A stretch of DNA of 64,000 nucleotides from Larsenimonas salina (GTDB lineage Bacteria; Pseudomonadota; Gammaproteobacteria; Pseudomonadales; Halomonadaceae), in assembly GCF_023736155.1 (NCBI RefSeq), contig NZ_JAMLJJ010000001.1, forward strand, positions 744,001-808,000, given 5' to 3'. Shown one piece after another: positions 26,692 through 37,078 of the stretch. Position 1 is the stretch's first letter. The number at the start of each line of letters is the position of its first letter. A program made the position numbers and the translations under genes. The notes under the pieces are model-generated. The model was given only the letters and a program-made list of their open reading frames with translations, did not search any database and was not told the origin of the DNA.

Positions 26692-27912
26692 TCAAATAAG
26701 ATCGAACAGCGACATCTGCTGGGTCTGGCTGAATGTTTTCTGGGCTGCTTCCAAAGACACCTGTTTCAATGAAAAGTCTGAAATGGCCTTGGCGTAATCC
26801 AGATCGACCAGCGATGACAGCCTATTTTCATAAGCCAGCGCCCGGTCATCACCAACCGCGTTAAGAACGTCGATCTCATTGAGTCGCGAACCGACCGTCG
26901 AACGCACCGTCAACACATTATCCAGACCATTACTCAGCTGGCGGCTTGTCGCTGACAGCGCATTCTCAAGCGACGCCTTGGCCCGGCCAGTGGACTGCTC
27001 GGTATTAAGTGCATCGACCGCGTTTTTAATGGCATTGATGAAGCTGTTGTCTTCACTACGTCCCTTGGCAACAGTAAACCCGTCACCATCGGCCGGTGTA
27101 CCGTCGAATTCAAGCTTCAAACCACCGAAGGTTATGTTGTTGTTACTCTCGGTGTAAGGCTGAGGTGCACTTGTAGTGCCTTGAGTTGTGTTAGTCACTG
27201 TATAGGACAAGTTGCCTGTCCCATCATCGGCGAACGCGATCTGAAAATCATCGCCGTATTCAGCGTTACTGGAATCGCTGACAGTCGGGCCGGTAAAGGT
27301 CGCCGTACCCGTATTACCCGCTGTTTCCTGGGTAATGTATTTGGAGCCCGCGGTAACCGATTCAAAAATCGCATTGCCGGTATCGAAGGATTTCATCTGC
27401 CGTGATGCATCGACCTTGATTGACTGCTGGTTGCTATCACCCTGGTAGCTTACTCGGCCAGTGCCATCGACCTCGAACGGCTTGGTGCCGGACTGCGCAC
27501 CTGCAAAGATATAGTTGCCGTTACCGTCGGTAGAATTCGAAAGCCCCACTAACTGCTGATAGACACTCTCAAGCTGGGTTGCGATCGAGTTGCGATCGGC
27601 ATCCGACAGAGACCCGTTACCGGCCTGCACGATCAGATTCTGCGCGGACTGGATCGAGACCGTGACGTTGTCCAGCACGGTCTCTTCAAGCGACAGGTTA
27701 CGCTCGGCGGTCGTACGCGAGGCCGCGTGCTGCTCGGTCGTGGACATCGCCTGACGCGTCGTCAACGCCTGCGACGCCGCACTCGGGTCATCTGCAGCGG
27801 TCACGACCCGTCTGCCGGTCGCCATCTGCATGCCGATGTCGCTGCGCTTGGCCTGTTGATCCAGAAGTGCCGACAGGCTGTTATTGAATATGGAGGCGGA
27901 ACTTAAACGCAT
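26692..27912 (-). CDS. flgL: Hook-filament junction protein FlgL (HAP3)
   Basis: Exported junction protein between FlgK and flagellin, 406 residues. It has flagellin-like ends: MRLSSASIFNNSLSALLDQQ at the N-terminus, with QMATGRRVVTAADDPSAASQ, and a C-terminal helix ending KTFSQTQQMSLFDLI. The middle is variable and beta-rich. Located 5 bases after flgK, it is co-transcribed with it. Confidence 0.96.
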   Translation of the reverse strand: MRLSSASIFNNSLSALLDQQAKRSDIGMQMATGRRVVTAADDPSAASQALTTRQAMSTTEQHAASRTTAERNLSLEETVLDNVTVSIQSAQNLIVQAGNGSLSDADRNSIATQLESVYQQLVGLSNSTDGNGNYIFAGAQSGTKPFEVDGTGRVSYQGDSNQQSIKVDASRQMKSFDTGNAIFESVTAGSKYITQETAGNTGTATFTGPTVSDSSNAEYGDDFQIAFADDGTGNLSYTVTNTTQGTTSAPQPYTESNNNITFGGLKLEFDGTPADGDGFTVAKGRSEDNSFINAIKNAVDALNTEQSTGRAKASLENALSATSRQLSNGLDNVLTVRSTVGSRLNEIDVLNAVGDDRALAYENRLSSLVDLDYAKAISDFSLKQVSLEAAQKTFSQTQQMSLFDLI

Positions 27913-27917
27913 GGCGA

Positions 27918-29576
27918 TTACCTCATGATCCCGATCAGCTCATTGAACATGTTCTGAGCAGTGGAAATAACTTTCGCGTTGGCCGTGTACATCTGCTGGA
28001 ATTTCAGAAGATTGGCTGCCTCTTCTTCCAGATTGACCCCGGACACCGACTGTTGAGCGGTCGACACCTGCTCGACCACACTGTTTTGTGCGTCGCTTTT
28101 GACCTTAAGAGTCGCAGTGCGCGTTCCGACATCACTGACCAACTGGGCATACGCACCGCTGAACGAGGTGTCCCCCCCAATGCGCTTGGCGCCTTGAAGA
28201 TCGGCCATCGCCTGGGCATTGGTGTTGTCACCGATGCCGTTACCCGCCCCGGCGGCTGCAAGCTTGGCCGGATCAGAAATCATCAAATCTATTTCACGCG
28301 TGGCGGACTCGAACGGTTTGACCAGAAACGCATCGCCGTCGGCGGGCGTACCCGATACCGCGATATCCAACCCATCGACCGAGATAACGGATGCGCCGTT
28401 GCTGTCAGTCGGCAGGCCGCCTGAGGCAAAGCTTGACGTTGTTCCATCGCTTTCACGGGTCACGGTGTACGTGCCAGCCTCGAACTCAACCGTGTAATTA
28501 CTTGGGCGCAGTTGGTCGACGCTATCATTGAACGTGGTTGAAACCGTTGCCGTACTGGTATTGTCGGCGTGAGCAAAGCTATCCGGACTACCAAGCGCGA
28601 ACATGGGCTCACCCGCATTACCGCCAAGATCCTGGCCCTGCACATGCTGCTGATTAATGCTGCCGGAAAGGCTGACCGCCAGTTGACCCAGTCGCTGCTG
28701 AGCGGATTCAAGCCCGCCGTTACGAAACGCCAATAGCCCCCCCACTTTACCGCCGGTCAGCCGGTCTTCACTGATTTCGAAGTTACCGCCGGAGCCATTG
28801 GCGATCGCGACCGTCTTGCGAGTAGGATCGCTTGAATCATCAACAAGCGACATACGGTAATTGTCATTGCCCTGCACAAGCGACTGCCCGCCTGAGGCAG
28901 AAATGTTGTACTTGCCATCCTGCTCGACCACGTTGATCGAGGTCAGCTCACTGAGCTTCGACACGAACAGATCACGTTGATCCATGAGATCGCTCGGCTC
29001 ATTGCCGGTCTTGGACTGTGTAATCGTGATCTGCTTGTTAAGATTTGCGATCTGGCTGGTGTAGCTGTTGATCTGGCCGACTGCATCATTGAGCTGGCTC
29101 TCGACGCCCTGTTCCATGTCACCAAGATAGCCGGACACGGACTTGAACTGAGCCACCATGCTGCGCGCATCGCCGAGCACTGTTTCGCGTACGGCCGGAT
29201 CAGCTGGCGTATCGGCAAGCTTCTGAATGCTTGAAAAAAACGACGACATCAGCGAATCAAGGCCGGAGTCTTCATTGGCAAGCACATTGTCGATCTGGGT
29301 CATCTCGGTCAGCTCAGTCGATAACGCCGATTGCTCGCTCTTGGCCTTGTTGAGCTGGTTGCTCAAAAAGCCTTCGTACTGCCTTGAAATGCCTTCAAGG
29401 TTTACCCCGTTACCAAAATAACCCGCCGCAGTTGAGGTGCCCGGCGACTGGCCAAACTGCGCAACGCGCCGGTTATAGCCTTCGGTATCGGCATTACTGA
29501 TGTTGTTGCTGGTCGTGCTGAGCGCTGCTTGTGTCGCTTTAAGCCCCGACAGACCAATGTTGATGAGATTCGCCAT
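27918..29576 (-). CDS. flgK: Hook-filament junction protein FlgK (HAP1)
   Basis: First junction protein on the hook, 552 residues. The N-terminal signature is LINIGLSGLKATQAALSTTS with NNISNADTEGYNRR; the C-terminus has EEAANLLKFQQMYTANAKVI and ends NELIGIMR. The central part, rich in Thr/Ser/Gly/Asp, is longer than in enteric FlgK but within the family range. GGGGAAT precedes the ATG. A hairpin terminator and a candidate sigma-28 promoter lie upstream, so flgKL can be expressed late, apart from flgB-J. Confidence 0.96.
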   Translation of the reverse strand: MANLINIGLSGLKATQAALSTTSNNISNADTEGYNRRVAQFGQSPGTSTAAGYFGNGVNLEGISRQYEGFLSNQLNKAKSEQSALSTELTEMTQIDNVLANEDSGLDSLMSSFFSSIQKLADTPADPAVRETVLGDARSMVAQFKSVSGYLGDMEQGVESQLNDAVGQINSYTSQIANLNKQITITQSKTGNEPSDLMDQRDLFVSKLSELTSINVVEQDGKYNISASGGQSLVQGNDNYRMSLVDDSSDPTRKTVAIANGSGGNFEISEDRLTGGKVGGLLAFRNGGLESAQQRLGQLAVSLSGSINQQHVQGQDLGGNAGEPMFALGSPDSFAHADNTSTATVSTTFNDSVDQLRPSNYTVEFEAGTYTVTRESDGTTSSFASGGLPTDSNGASVISVDGLDIAVSGTPADGDAFLVKPFESATREIDLMISDPAKLAAAGAGNGIGDNTNAQAMADLQGAKRIGGDTSFSGAYAQLVSDVGTRTATLKVKSDAQNSVVEQVSTAQQSVSGVNLEEEAANLLKFQQMYTANAKVISTAQNMFNELIGIMR

Positions 29577-29623
29577 GTCTATTCCCCGAAATGCGCTGCC
29601 GCAAAGGTCTTTGTTGCTGTCTG

Positions 29624-29650
29624 ATATCGGCCAGCTACTAAAGAAATAAA
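29624..29650 (-). promoter_or_regulatory. Candidate sigma-28 promoter of flgKL
   Basis: On the minus strand GCCGATAT (29624-29631) is 7/8 to the FliA -10. At the exact 11-base spacing the upstream box is TTTATTTC (29643-29650), only half matching, and it overlaps the flgJ terminator stem. It agrees with flgKL being late genes in enterics, but is weaker than the other sigma-28 sites here. Confidence 0.45.
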
Positions 29651-29668
29651 GCCCCGCAGGGCTTTATT
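29645..29668 (-). terminator. Hairpin terminator between flgJ and flgK
   Basis: Perfect 10-base stem AATAAAGCCC / GGGCTTTATT with a CGCA loop, immediately after the flgJ stop. On the minus strand it ends in TTTATTTC, so it may stop or attenuate the flgB-J transcript. Confidence 0.75.
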
Positions 29669-29671
29669 GAC

Positions 29672-30745
29672 TCAAAAAATGCGGCTTGGCACGTCATCGA
29701 TCCCGTAGGCCGACTTGACCGATTCGGCCAAAGGCGCCCGAGCAAGTTGCTCACCCGCATCAAAGCGCTCTGGAAGCTGGCGCATGATCGAAATCAGTTT
29801 GGTCGCATACTGAGGATCGGTCGCGTAGCCACTGTTTTGAAGTTGCCAGGCGGCGGCTTCGTCGCTTTGCGCTTCAACCACGCCGTCATAACGGCTGTTC
29901 TGCGTTAGAAGACGGGCATAGTCGTTGAATGATTCTTCATAAGAGCCATACACGCGGAACCCATCGCGAAGCTTCTGTGCCTGGCCATCGATGTACTCGG
30001 TGGTCATGACATTTGACGCATCCCCTTTCCAGCCAGGGGTTGCCTTGATGTTAAAAAGGTTATGGCTCTGACCGCCATCGGCGGTCTTGATCTCGTGCTT
30101 GCCCCAGCCGGTTTCGAGTGCCGCCTGAGCGACAATCAGGCGACTCGAGATACCGACCACCTGGCTTGCCCGTTCGGCGGCGCTGCCCACCTTATCGAGA
30201 AATCGCTGCACATGGGCCGGCAGATCAGATGCCGCAACCGCTGATGTCGAAGATGTTTGCTCGAGACGCTTTTCCGCCTGCTCAGTGACCAGTAGCTGCG
30301 CCTTGTACCAGTCGGCATTGTCGCCTGCCGCCTTGGTAGACTCATCGACACTGCCGCGGCGAAGCCATTCGTCCTTGAGCGCCACCGGTGTCCCGGTGGG
30401 TACCCCCGCCATCATCGACCGCTTGGCATCGGGCTCGGAAGACGCGACTGGCCCCGGGTTACCCCCGAGCTGCTTGACCAGCATGTCCGCAATACCGATG
30501 CCCTCGTTGGACATGGTCTGGGCCCACTGCTGATCCATCATCGACTGATACAGATCGCCTTGGTGACTGCTGAGCAGGCCGCTGTCCGGCACCGTGTCTC
30601 GCATGCCCTTGACCATGATGTTCAGGAGCATGGCTTCGAACTGCTGGGCGGCCTGGGTGAGCCCTTCCTGCTGATTCTGACGCGCCGAGAACTTGAGCTT
30701 TGAAACCCCTTGAACATCAAGTGCGAACTGAGAAGAAAGATCCAT
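29672..30745 (-). CDS. flgJ: FlgJ, rod cap with peptidoglycan hydrolase domain
   Basis: Two-domain protein of 357 residues. The N-terminal half (about 1-110, QQFEAMLLNIMVKGMRDTVP) caps the growing rod. The C-terminal half (about 195-345) is a glucosaminidase-type domain that opens the cell wall, with ISSRLIVAQAALETGWGKHE holding the catalytic Glu and the NLFNIKATPGWKGD motif. The linker is Ser/Ala-rich. Presence of both domains is the beta/gammaproteobacterial form. Confidence 0.96.
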   Translation of the reverse strand: MDLSSQFALDVQGVSKLKFSARQNQQEGLTQAAQQFEAMLLNIMVKGMRDTVPDSGLLSSHQGDLYQSMMDQQWAQTMSNEGIGIADMLVKQLGGNPGPVASSEPDAKRSMMAGVPTGTPVALKDEWLRRGSVDESTKAAGDNADWYKAQLLVTEQAEKRLEQTSSTSAVAASDLPAHVQRFLDKVGSAAERASQVVGISSRLIVAQAALETGWGKHEIKTADGGQSHNLFNIKATPGWKGDASNVMTTEYIDGQAQKLRDGFRVYGSYEESFNDYARLLTQNSRYDGVVEAQSDEAAAWQLQNSGYATDPQYATKLISIMRQLPERFDAGEQLARAPLAESVKSAYGIDDVPSRIF

Positions 30746-30753
30746 GCATCACC

Positions 30754-31869
30754 TCAAATGACATCCAGTTCAGCGTGAAGCGCCCCGGAGGTCTTCAGCG
30801 CCTGAAGAATCGACATGAGATCGGTCGGTGTCGCCCCGAGTGCATTGAGCGCGTTCACGACTTCCGACAGTTGGGCGCTTGCATTGATGACCTGAAGCGC
30901 GCCGTCTTCTTCCTGAAGTGTGACGTCGGCGTTGGGCACGACCGCCGTATCGCCACCGGCCAGCGCGTTGGGCTGGGCAACGATCGGGTTGTTGTCGATC
31001 ACCACCGAGAGATTGCCGTGCGCAACCGCCGCCTGGCTAAGCGTGACTGTGCCGTTCATGACCACCGAGCCGGTCCGCTGGTTGATGACCACCTTGGGCG
31101 ACGGCGCTCCTTGGGCAACATTGATGTTTTGGACCTGAGCGATAAACGCCACCTGGGCGGATTTTTCGACGGGCGAATTCAGTTCGATGGTGCGTGAATT
31201 GAGCGCCCGAGCAACGGGGCGCCCAAAGTTGCGGTTGATCGCGTTCATCGCATCGAGGGCGGTACTGAAATCGGCCTGCTTGAGCTCCATGGTGATGCGA
31301 CCGTTGCTGCCAAGATCGAGTGGCACGCTGCGCTCGATGGTCGCGCCATCGACCACACGCCCTGCCGCCAGCTGGTTGACCGTTACACTTGAGCCAGCAG
31401 CCGACGCCCCGGCGCCACCGATCAGCACATTGCCTTGCGCCAGTGCGTAGACCTGGCCATCGGCGCCTTTCAGCGGCGTCATGAGCAGTGTTCCGCCACG
31501 AAGGCTCTTGGCGTTCCCGACCGAGGACACCACGATGTCCATTTTCTGGCCCGGGCTTGCAAACGGCGGAAGCTCCGCGGTCACCATGACGGCGGCCACG
31601 TTCTTGAGCTGCATGTTGGTCCCGCTTGGTACGGTAATACCGAGCTGCGACATCATGTTACGAAGCGATTGGCCGGTAAACGGGGCCTGAGTAGTCTGGT
31701 CGCCTGAATTATCAAGCCCCACCACCAGCCCATAGCCCACGACCGGGTTATCGCGAACGCCTGCAATGGTCGCGATCTCCTTGAGCGGTGCAGCGTGAAC
31801 CGTGGGTGCTACCAAGGGTATGGCCGCGACCATTAGCGATACGAAAGCGAATTTTATCTTTGATATCAT
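30754..31869 (-). CDS. flgI: Flagellar P-ring protein FlgI
   Basis: Periplasmic ring in the peptidoglycan layer, 371 residues. A Sec signal peptide (ending VAPTVHA) precedes PLKEIATIAGVRDNPVVGYG and LVVGLDNSGDQTTQAPFTGQ, hallmarks of FlgI, and the C-terminal LNALGATPTDLMSILQALK. Length is standard. It lies 8 bases upstream of flgJ. Confidence 0.97.
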   Translation of the reverse strand: MISKIKFAFVSLMVAAIPLVAPTVHAAPLKEIATIAGVRDNPVVGYGLVVGLDNSGDQTTQAPFTGQSLRNMMSQLGITVPSGTNMQLKNVAAVMVTAELPPFASPGQKMDIVVSSVGNAKSLRGGTLLMTPLKGADGQVYALAQGNVLIGGAGASAAGSSVTVNQLAAGRVVDGATIERSVPLDLGSNGRITMELKQADFSTALDAMNAINRNFGRPVARALNSRTIELNSPVEKSAQVAFIAQVQNINVAQGAPSPKVVINQRTGSVVMNGTVTLSQAAVAHGNLSVVIDNNPIVAQPNALAGGDTAVVPNADVTLQEEDGALQVINASAQLSEVVNALNALGATPTDLMSILQALKTSGALHAELDVI

Positions 31870-31884
31870 GGCGCTGTACCTGGT

Positions 31885-32580
31885 TTAGAAAGGCGATATG
31901 TTCAGGAAGAAACGCTGCAACCAGCCCATGCGCTGCGCTTCGTCGATGTAGCCATCGCCGTAGTACTCAAGACGCGCATCGGCGACCTGGGTCGATTCCA
32001 CGGTGTTGGCGGTCGAAATAAAGGCCGGGTTGACCACTCCGGAAAAGCGAATGTATTCGGCGCCCTGATTGATGCCGATCTGCTTTTCACCGGCCACCTT
32101 CAAATTGCCGTTGGGCAACACATCCATGACGGTCACGGTGATCACACCCACAAACGAGTTGGCTGCACTCGCCCCACCGGAGCCTTCGAAATCGCTGCCA
32201 CCACTCATATCCGTGTTCTGATCGGCGGTGACAAGCCCACCGGTTATACGGGGCACTGCCGTGATGCCAAGCGTCGCTGAGCCACTTCGGCTTGCGTTGG
32301 CGGCCGAGCTCTTGGTGGCGCTGACGTCTTCGTTGAGCTCGATCGTCAGGATGTCGCCCACCCCACGCGGACGCCGATCTTCAAACAGCGGCCGCACGTA
32401 ATTGGCCTGATAGATCGAGCCGTTGGCCACCGGCACCGGCGCAGGCTGCGGCGGTGAGGTCGTCGGTCCCTGAACGATGTTCTGTCTGGGCACATACGCA
32501 CAGGCAGACAGCCCGATCATCAGTGCGACGGCGCTCAATGTCTTGACCGATGCGCCTCGAAACCGCCGTGTGGCCGTCAT
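31885..32580 (-). CDS. flgH: Flagellar L-ring lipoprotein FlgH
   Basis: Outer-membrane ring of the basal body, 231 residues. The lipoprotein signal ends LMIGLSAC (lipobox Cys). The mature protein has the [20 protein letters not shown] and [19 protein letters not shown] stretches, and ends [14 protein letters not shown], as in other FlgH proteins. Confidence 0.96.
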   Translation of the reverse strand: MTATRRFRGASVKTLSAVALMIGLSACAYVPRQNIVQGPTTSPPQPAPVPVANGSIYQANYVRPLFEDRRPRGVGDILTIELNEDVSATKSSAANASRSGSATLGITAVPRITGGLVTADQNTDMSGGSDFEGSGGASAANSFVGVITVTVMDVLPNGNLKVAGEKQIGINQGAEYIRFSGVVNPAFISTANTVESTQVADARLEYYGDGYIDEAQRMGWLQRFFLNISPF

Positions 32581-32598
32581 GTTCGACTCCCCGTCTTA

Positions 32599-33381
32599 TT
32601 AAAGCTGAGTCAGACGCTGAAGCATCTGATCGGAGGTGGAGACGGCCTTGGAGTTGATCTCATAGGCACGCTGGGTCGCGATCATATTGACCATTTCCTC
32701 GACCACATTGACGTTGGAGGTCTCCAGATATTTCTGGTTGATCAGACCCGCGCCGTTATTGCCGGGAATATTGTCGTTCGGTGCACCAGAGGCGGTGGTT
32801 TCAGCGTACAGGTTGTTCCCCATGCTCTGAAGGCCCGCGTTATTGACGAATGTGGACAGCTGTAGCTGACCGACCTGGTTGCTCTGGCCATCGCCTGGTT
32901 GAGTGACGGAGACAATCCCGTCCTGACTGACAGAAATCGACAGCGCGTTCGGCGGAATGACGATCGCCGGCTGGACCGGGAAGCCACTGGACGTTACCAG
33001 CTGTCCGTTCTGGTCAAGCTGGAAGGAGCCATCGCGCGTATAGGCCGTGGTGCCATCGGGCATTTGTACAGAAAAGAAGCCATCGCCATTGATGGCCATG
33101 TCCTTGGCGTTGCCGGTTTCCTCGAGGTTGCCCTGAGTGTGCAGGCGCTCGGTCGCCACTTCCTGAACACCGGTACCGACCTGAAGCCCGCTCGGCAGGT
33201 TGGTCTGAACCGATGACATGGCGCCAGGCTGACGCGCGTTTTGATAAAGCAGGTCCTCGAACGCCACCCGAGACGCCTTGAAGCCAGTGGTGCTGACGTT
33301 GGCCAGGTTGTTTGAGACCACATCGAGTTTGGTTTGCTGGGCGTCGAGCCCGGTCTTTGCAATCCAGAGAGAGCGAATCAT
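32599..33381 (-). CDS. flgG: Distal rod protein FlgG
   Basis: Exported distal-rod subunit, 260 residues. It starts [20 protein letters not shown] with the rod motif [15 protein letters not shown], and ends in [20 protein letters not shown] with the terminal [10 protein letters not shown] helix. These are the diagnostic FlgG ends. Confidence 0.97.
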   Translation of the reverse strand: MIRSLWIAKTGLDAQQTKLDVVSNNLANVSTTGFKASRVAFEDLLYQNARQPGAMSSVQTNLPSGLQVGTGVQEVATERLHTQGNLEETGNAKDMAINGDGFFSVQMPDGTTAYTRDGSFQLDQNGQLVTSSGFPVQPAIVIPPNALSISVSQDGIVSVTQPGDGQSNQVGQLQLSTFVNNAGLQSMGNNLYAETTASGAPNDNIPGNNGAGLINQKYLETSNVNVVEEMVNMIATQRAYEINSKAVSTSDQMLQRLTQL

Positions 33382-33394
33382 GCCATTACCTCGT

Positions 33395-34183
33395 TCAAGT
33401 CAGCGAGAGCAGCTGATTGGCGCGCTGTTCGTTGTCATCGGCGGTTTGAATCATCTTCATGTTCATCTCGAACCGGCGCGCGTTGTCGATCATCGATACC
33501 ATGGCCTCGGTGGCGCTGACGTTGCTGCCTTCGAGTGCCCCGGACACAAGCCGCACCGCGTCGTTACGCGGCAGCCGAGCCGGCGCGTCGTCTTCACCAC
33601 CGTTGACGTTATTACCGTTGTTGTCGGCAATGCCTGCCTTGGCGCGATAGAGACCATCATCGCCTCTTTGCATGGAATCATTGCCCGGATTAACCAGCTT
33701 CAAACGCCCTACTTCAGCCAATGTGTTGGGCTGATCCCCAAGACCCAGTGCCGAAATGGTGCCATCCGAGGCCACCGACACCTTGGCGTTCAACGGCAAG
33801 ACAATCGGTCCACCCTCACCCAGCACCGGCTTGCCATCGGCCATCAGAAGGCCGGTCGAGTCCATGCGAAGCCGGCCGTCGCGGGTATAGGCTTCACTGC
33901 CGCCGCCATCATCAACGGCCAGCCAGCCGTCACCGTCGATCGCGACATCAAGTGACCGACCCGTTTCATTGATCATGCCCGGGCTTGCATCGAAACCCGG
34001 CGTGGTGTCGGCCACGACCGCTCGGGTCGCCAGGCCGTCCCCCTGAATGGGGACGGCGCGGAAGGCCGAAAGCTGCGCCTTGAACCCGGTCGTCGAGACA
34101 TTGGCCAGATTGTTGGTGACCACACTCTGACGCTCGAGCGATTGCTGTGCGCCAGACAGCGCGGTGTAAATCATCCGATCCAT
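33395..34183 (-). CDS. flgF: Proximal rod protein FlgF
   Basis: Exported proximal-rod subunit, 262 residues. The N-terminus [20 protein letters not shown] and [15 protein letters not shown] are typical, and the C-terminus has [20 protein letters not shown] followed by ANQLLSLT. It lies between flgE and flgG in the usual order. Confidence 0.96.
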   Translation of the reverse strand: MDRMIYTALSGAQQSLERQSVVTNNLANVSTTGFKAQLSAFRAVPIQGDGLATRAVVADTTPGFDASPGMINETGRSLDVAIDGDGWLAVDDGGGSEAYTRDGRLRMDSTGLLMADGKPVLGEGGPIVLPLNAKVSVASDGTISALGLGDQPNTLAEVGRLKLVNPGNDSMQRGDDGLYRAKAGIADNNGNNVNGGEDDAPARLPRNDAVRLVSGALEGSNVSATEAMVSMIDNARRFEMNMKMIQTADDNEQRANQLLSLT

Positions 34184-34205
34184 TGTCTTACTCCCGAATC
34201 AACGA

Positions 34206-35474
34206 TTAGCGCAGAGTGACCAGGGTCTGAAGCACCTGATCCTGAGTCTTGATGGTCTGGGCATTGGCCTGATAGTTACGCTGGGCAACGATCATGTTGA
34301 CCAGCTGCGAAGACAGGTCGACGTTGGAGTTTTCCACCGCGCCGGCCACCAGGCCACCCAACTGACCGGTGCCCGCCTTGCCAAGCAGCGGCTGACCGGA
34401 GTCGGAGGTCTCGACCCAGCCGTTGTCACCGACCGGCTGAAGCCCCTGGGTGTTACGGAAGTTGGCAAGCGCCACCTGACCAAGCAGCTTAGTCTGGTCG
34501 TTGGAGTAGCTTGCAATCAGCGAGCCGTCATCATCGATGGAAATACCGGTCAGCGCGCCGGAGGTGTAGCCGTCCTGGTTGATGTCGTTGACCGCGAAAT
34601 CGTCACCGAACTGGGTGGTGCCTTCGAATCCAAGATCAAAATTGATTTGATTAGCGCCACCTGTAGCAGGGTAATTAATATTCAAACTCTGTTCAGGCGT
34701 CTGCTCAATAAGGGTGCCATTTGGATTAAAGCTAACGGTTTCTGAGCCTAGTGATTGCGGGATTGTTTGAGTCGGATCGCTGGGATTAGGAATATTGCGA
34801 AATGCTTCCACATTCCAGTCATTGCCTGCTCCAGCTTTTGCAAAGTAGAGGTTGATCGGCCTTGCATTACCCAATGAGTCGTAGGCTGTCATTGTGGTAG
34901 TAAAGTTGTAGGTATTATCACTTTCCGGATCGATCGCATTGGCCGGAGCCTCAGAATTCGCATCCAAGTTCATTACAATCCCCGCACCACCGGTGGCCTT
35001 AGAAGCCATATTCCCAGTTGGAACTTCCAAATTAACAGGTTGCCCTGCCAGAGCTTGGCGAGCTGTTTGTGCATTTTCCGCAGTCAGTACAACCCCGGTA
35101 GAACCATCATCAGCCTGCGCTTGATACCCGGTCAGACGCCCACCCGAGGCGTTGGCCAAAAAGCCGTCCTTGGTCAGGGTAAGCTGGCCGTTGCGCGAAT
35201 AAGTGGTCTGAGCGCCGTCGTTGAAACGGAAGAAGCCGTCGCCATTGATCGCGAGGTCGAGGTCGCGGTCAGTAGTTTCGATCGAACCGGAGCTGAAGCT
35301 CTGGGTAATGGCGGCAACCTTCGTACCAAGCCCCTTGGCGCCGGCATAGATGTCGGCAAATTCCGCCCGGCTTGACTTGTAGCCGACGGTCGCCGAGTTG
35401 GCGATGTTGTTACCAATGACGTCCAGGTTGCTGCTGGCGGCATTGATCCCGCTTACCCCTTGAGAAAATGACAT
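34206..35474 (-). CDS. flgE: Flagellar hook protein FlgE
   Basis: Hook subunit, 422 residues. The N-terminal MSFSQGVSGINAASSNLDVI with NNIANSATVGYKSSR and the C-terminal SNVDLSSQLVNMIVAQRNYQ, then LQTLVTLR, are standard. The middle (about residues 130-330) is variable, Asn/Thr/Asp-rich, and its DNA is less GC-rich than the ends. Confidence 0.97.
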   Translation of the reverse strand: MSFSQGVSGINAASSNLDVIGNNIANSATVGYKSSRAEFADIYAGAKGLGTKVAAITQSFSSGSIETTDRDLDLAINGDGFFRFNDGAQTTYSRNGQLTLTKDGFLANASGGRLTGYQAQADDGSTGVVLTAENAQTARQALAGQPVNLEVPTGNMASKATGGAGIVMNLDANSEAPANAIDPESDNTYNFTTTMTAYDSLGNARPINLYFAKAGAGNDWNVEAFRNIPNPSDPTQTIPQSLGSETVSFNPNGTLIEQTPEQSLNINYPATGGANQINFDLGFEGTTQFGDDFAVNDINQDGYTSGALTGISIDDDGSLIASYSNDQTKLLGQVALANFRNTQGLQPVGDNGWVETSDSGQPLLGKAGTGQLGGLVAGAVENSNVDLSSQLVNMIVAQRNYQANAQTIKTQDQVLQTLVTLR

Positions 35475-35548
35475 GATGCGTTCCTCAGTGTTTCGTTGAC
35501 GGTGTTTCGATGACCGGGCCAGAAGGCACCGGGGTCACGTCACGCGGT

Positions 35549-36235
35549 TTAAAGAATCTGATAGACATCACCAAGCGCGATGGCCTTGGTGCCGATATCC
35601 AACCGGGTGTCGTCCCCGATCGTGTTGACGCCCTGCACGTAGGCGTAATTCAAGGTCTTGGCCGGAAGCTGGCCTTCGCTGTTTTCTGCAGCGATGGACA
35701 CGCGGTAGTTCTCACCGGCAGCGGCTTGGGTGCCATCATCCTTTTTCCCATCCCAATAGAAGGACTGAGTACCGGCACTGATTGCGCCCATATCGTAGGT
35801 TCGAACCACGTTGCCCACGTTGTCCTTGATGGTGACGGTCACATCGCTTGCGGACTTATCAAGTGCCACACCGAACGGCGTGATCACGCCCTCCTTGCCC
35901 ACCTTAATGTCATTGCCCTCGACCATGACCCCCTTGCCTGCAAGCGCTGAGGCTTGCAGCTGCTGGGTCTTGCTGATCTGACCGGTAATCGAACTCAGCG
36001 TATTGTTGAGATCCTGAATCCCGCTGACCGTATTGATCTGGGCGATCTGTGAGGTCATTTCCGAGTTTTCCATCGGATTGAGCGGATCCTGGTTCTGCAT
36101 CTGCGTGATCAAGAGCGTTAAAAACTGATCGGTCATCTCCTGGGCACTTGAGGCCGAGGACATCGCCCCGCCTGCTGCCGGATTGACGCTTGGCGCCCCA
36201 TTGATCGAACTCATTACGGAATTGCTGATGGCCAT
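35549..36235 (-). CDS. flgD: Hook assembly scaffold FlgD
   Basis: Hook-cap protein needed to polymerise FlgE, 228 residues. The N-terminal export region contains MTDQFLTLLITQMQNQDPLN with PMENSEMTSQIAQI. The C-terminal half has the Tudor/FnIII-like parts (MGAISAGTQSFYWDGKKDDG). GGAG precedes the ATG. A 74-base gap separates it from flgE. Confidence 0.96.
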   Translation of the reverse strand: MAISNSVMSSINGAPSVNPAAGGAMSSASSAQEMTDQFLTLLITQMQNQDPLNPMENSEMTSQIAQINTVSGIQDLNNTLSSITGQISKTQQLQASALAGKGVMVEGNDIKVGKEGVITPFGVALDKSASDVTVTIKDNVGNVVRTYDMGAISAGTQSFYWDGKKDDGTQAAAGENYRVSIAAENSEGQLPAKTLNYAYVQGVNTIGDDTRLDIGTKAIALGDVYQIL

Positions 36236-36247
36236 GGCGACGCTCCG

Positions 36248-36652
36248 TTACTCACCCATGGTGAGCGTTTTCAACATGAGGGATTTGTTGGTGTTGAGAA
36301 CTTCCACGTTGGCCTGATAGGACTTCGATGCCGAAATCATATTGACCATCTCTGCTGCCGGGTCGACGTTGGGCATGCGGACATAGCCCTGGTCGTCGGC
36401 CATCGGATTCTTGGGGTCGAACATCATTCGAAACGGGGAATCATCCTCGATGACCTCCGACACACGAACGCCGCCGGTGCCCTGCCCGGGCGCCGCGTCG
36501 AGCTGAAACTTCACGTGCTTGGCTCGGTACGGCTCGCCGTCCGGGCCTGCGACGCTGTCGGCGTTGGCAAGGTTACTGGCGGTGACGTTCATTCGCTGCG
36601 ACTGCGCTGTCAGCGCCGACCCCGCGATGTTAAAGACGTTAAACATGCTCAT
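36248..36652 (-). CDS. flgC: Proximal rod protein FlgC
   Basis: Exported rod subunit, 134 residues. The [20 protein letters not shown] start, [14 protein letters not shown] motif and the C-terminal [20 protein letters not shown] are diagnostic. It starts three bases after the flgB stop. Confidence 0.97.
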   Translation of the reverse strand: MSMFNVFNIAGSALTAQSQRMNVTASNLANADSVAGPDGEPYRAKHVKFQLDAAPGQGTGGVRVSEVIEDDSPFRMMFDPKNPMADDQGYVRMPNVDPAAEMVNMISASKSYQANVEVLNTNKSLMLKTLTMGE

Positions 36653-36655
36653 CGG

Positions 36656-37078
36656 TTATCGCTCCGGTTGCATGGCTGATTTCAGCCCCTTGATCTTGCT
36701 TGAAAGTATCTGGAGGTCGGATTGGTAATGAACCGAGTTTTCTGCAAAGTTCACGCGCTCCATATCCATATCCACCGTATTCCCATCCAGACTTGGCTGT
36801 GCGGGTATCCGATACTTGAGCGAAGACGTGGCAGAGAAGGCATCCCCCTGGCCGGCGATATGCCCCTGCGCGGTGCGAGCCATCTCGAGCCCACCCGAGC
36901 CGCCAACCCCCTTTTGGGACACGGCCTGATTGAGCGCGTCCTTGAAATCGAAATCGCGGGCCTTGTAACCGGGGGTGTCTGCGTTGGCAATGTTGGCCGA
37001 TAAAACTTCCTGACGTTCAGCGCGCAGATTGAGCGCTTGCTGGAAGTAATTCAGCGACTGATTCAGCTTATCGATCAT
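36656..37078 (-). CDS. flgB: Proximal rod protein FlgB
   Basis: First rod protein, 140 residues. It has LNQSLNYFQQALNLRAERQE followed by SANIANADTPGYKARDFDF, and ends in the VNFAENSVHYQSDLQILSSK region. First gene of the flgBCDEFGHIJ operon; the 169 bases to divergent flgA should carry class 2 promoters for both. Confidence 0.96.
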   Translation of the reverse strand: MIDKLNQSLNYFQQALNLRAERQEVLSANIANADTPGYKARDFDFKDALNQAVSQKGVGGSGGLEMARTAQGHIAGQGDAFSATSSLKYRIPAQPSLDGNTVDMDMERVNFAENSVHYQSDLQILSSKIKGLKSAMQPER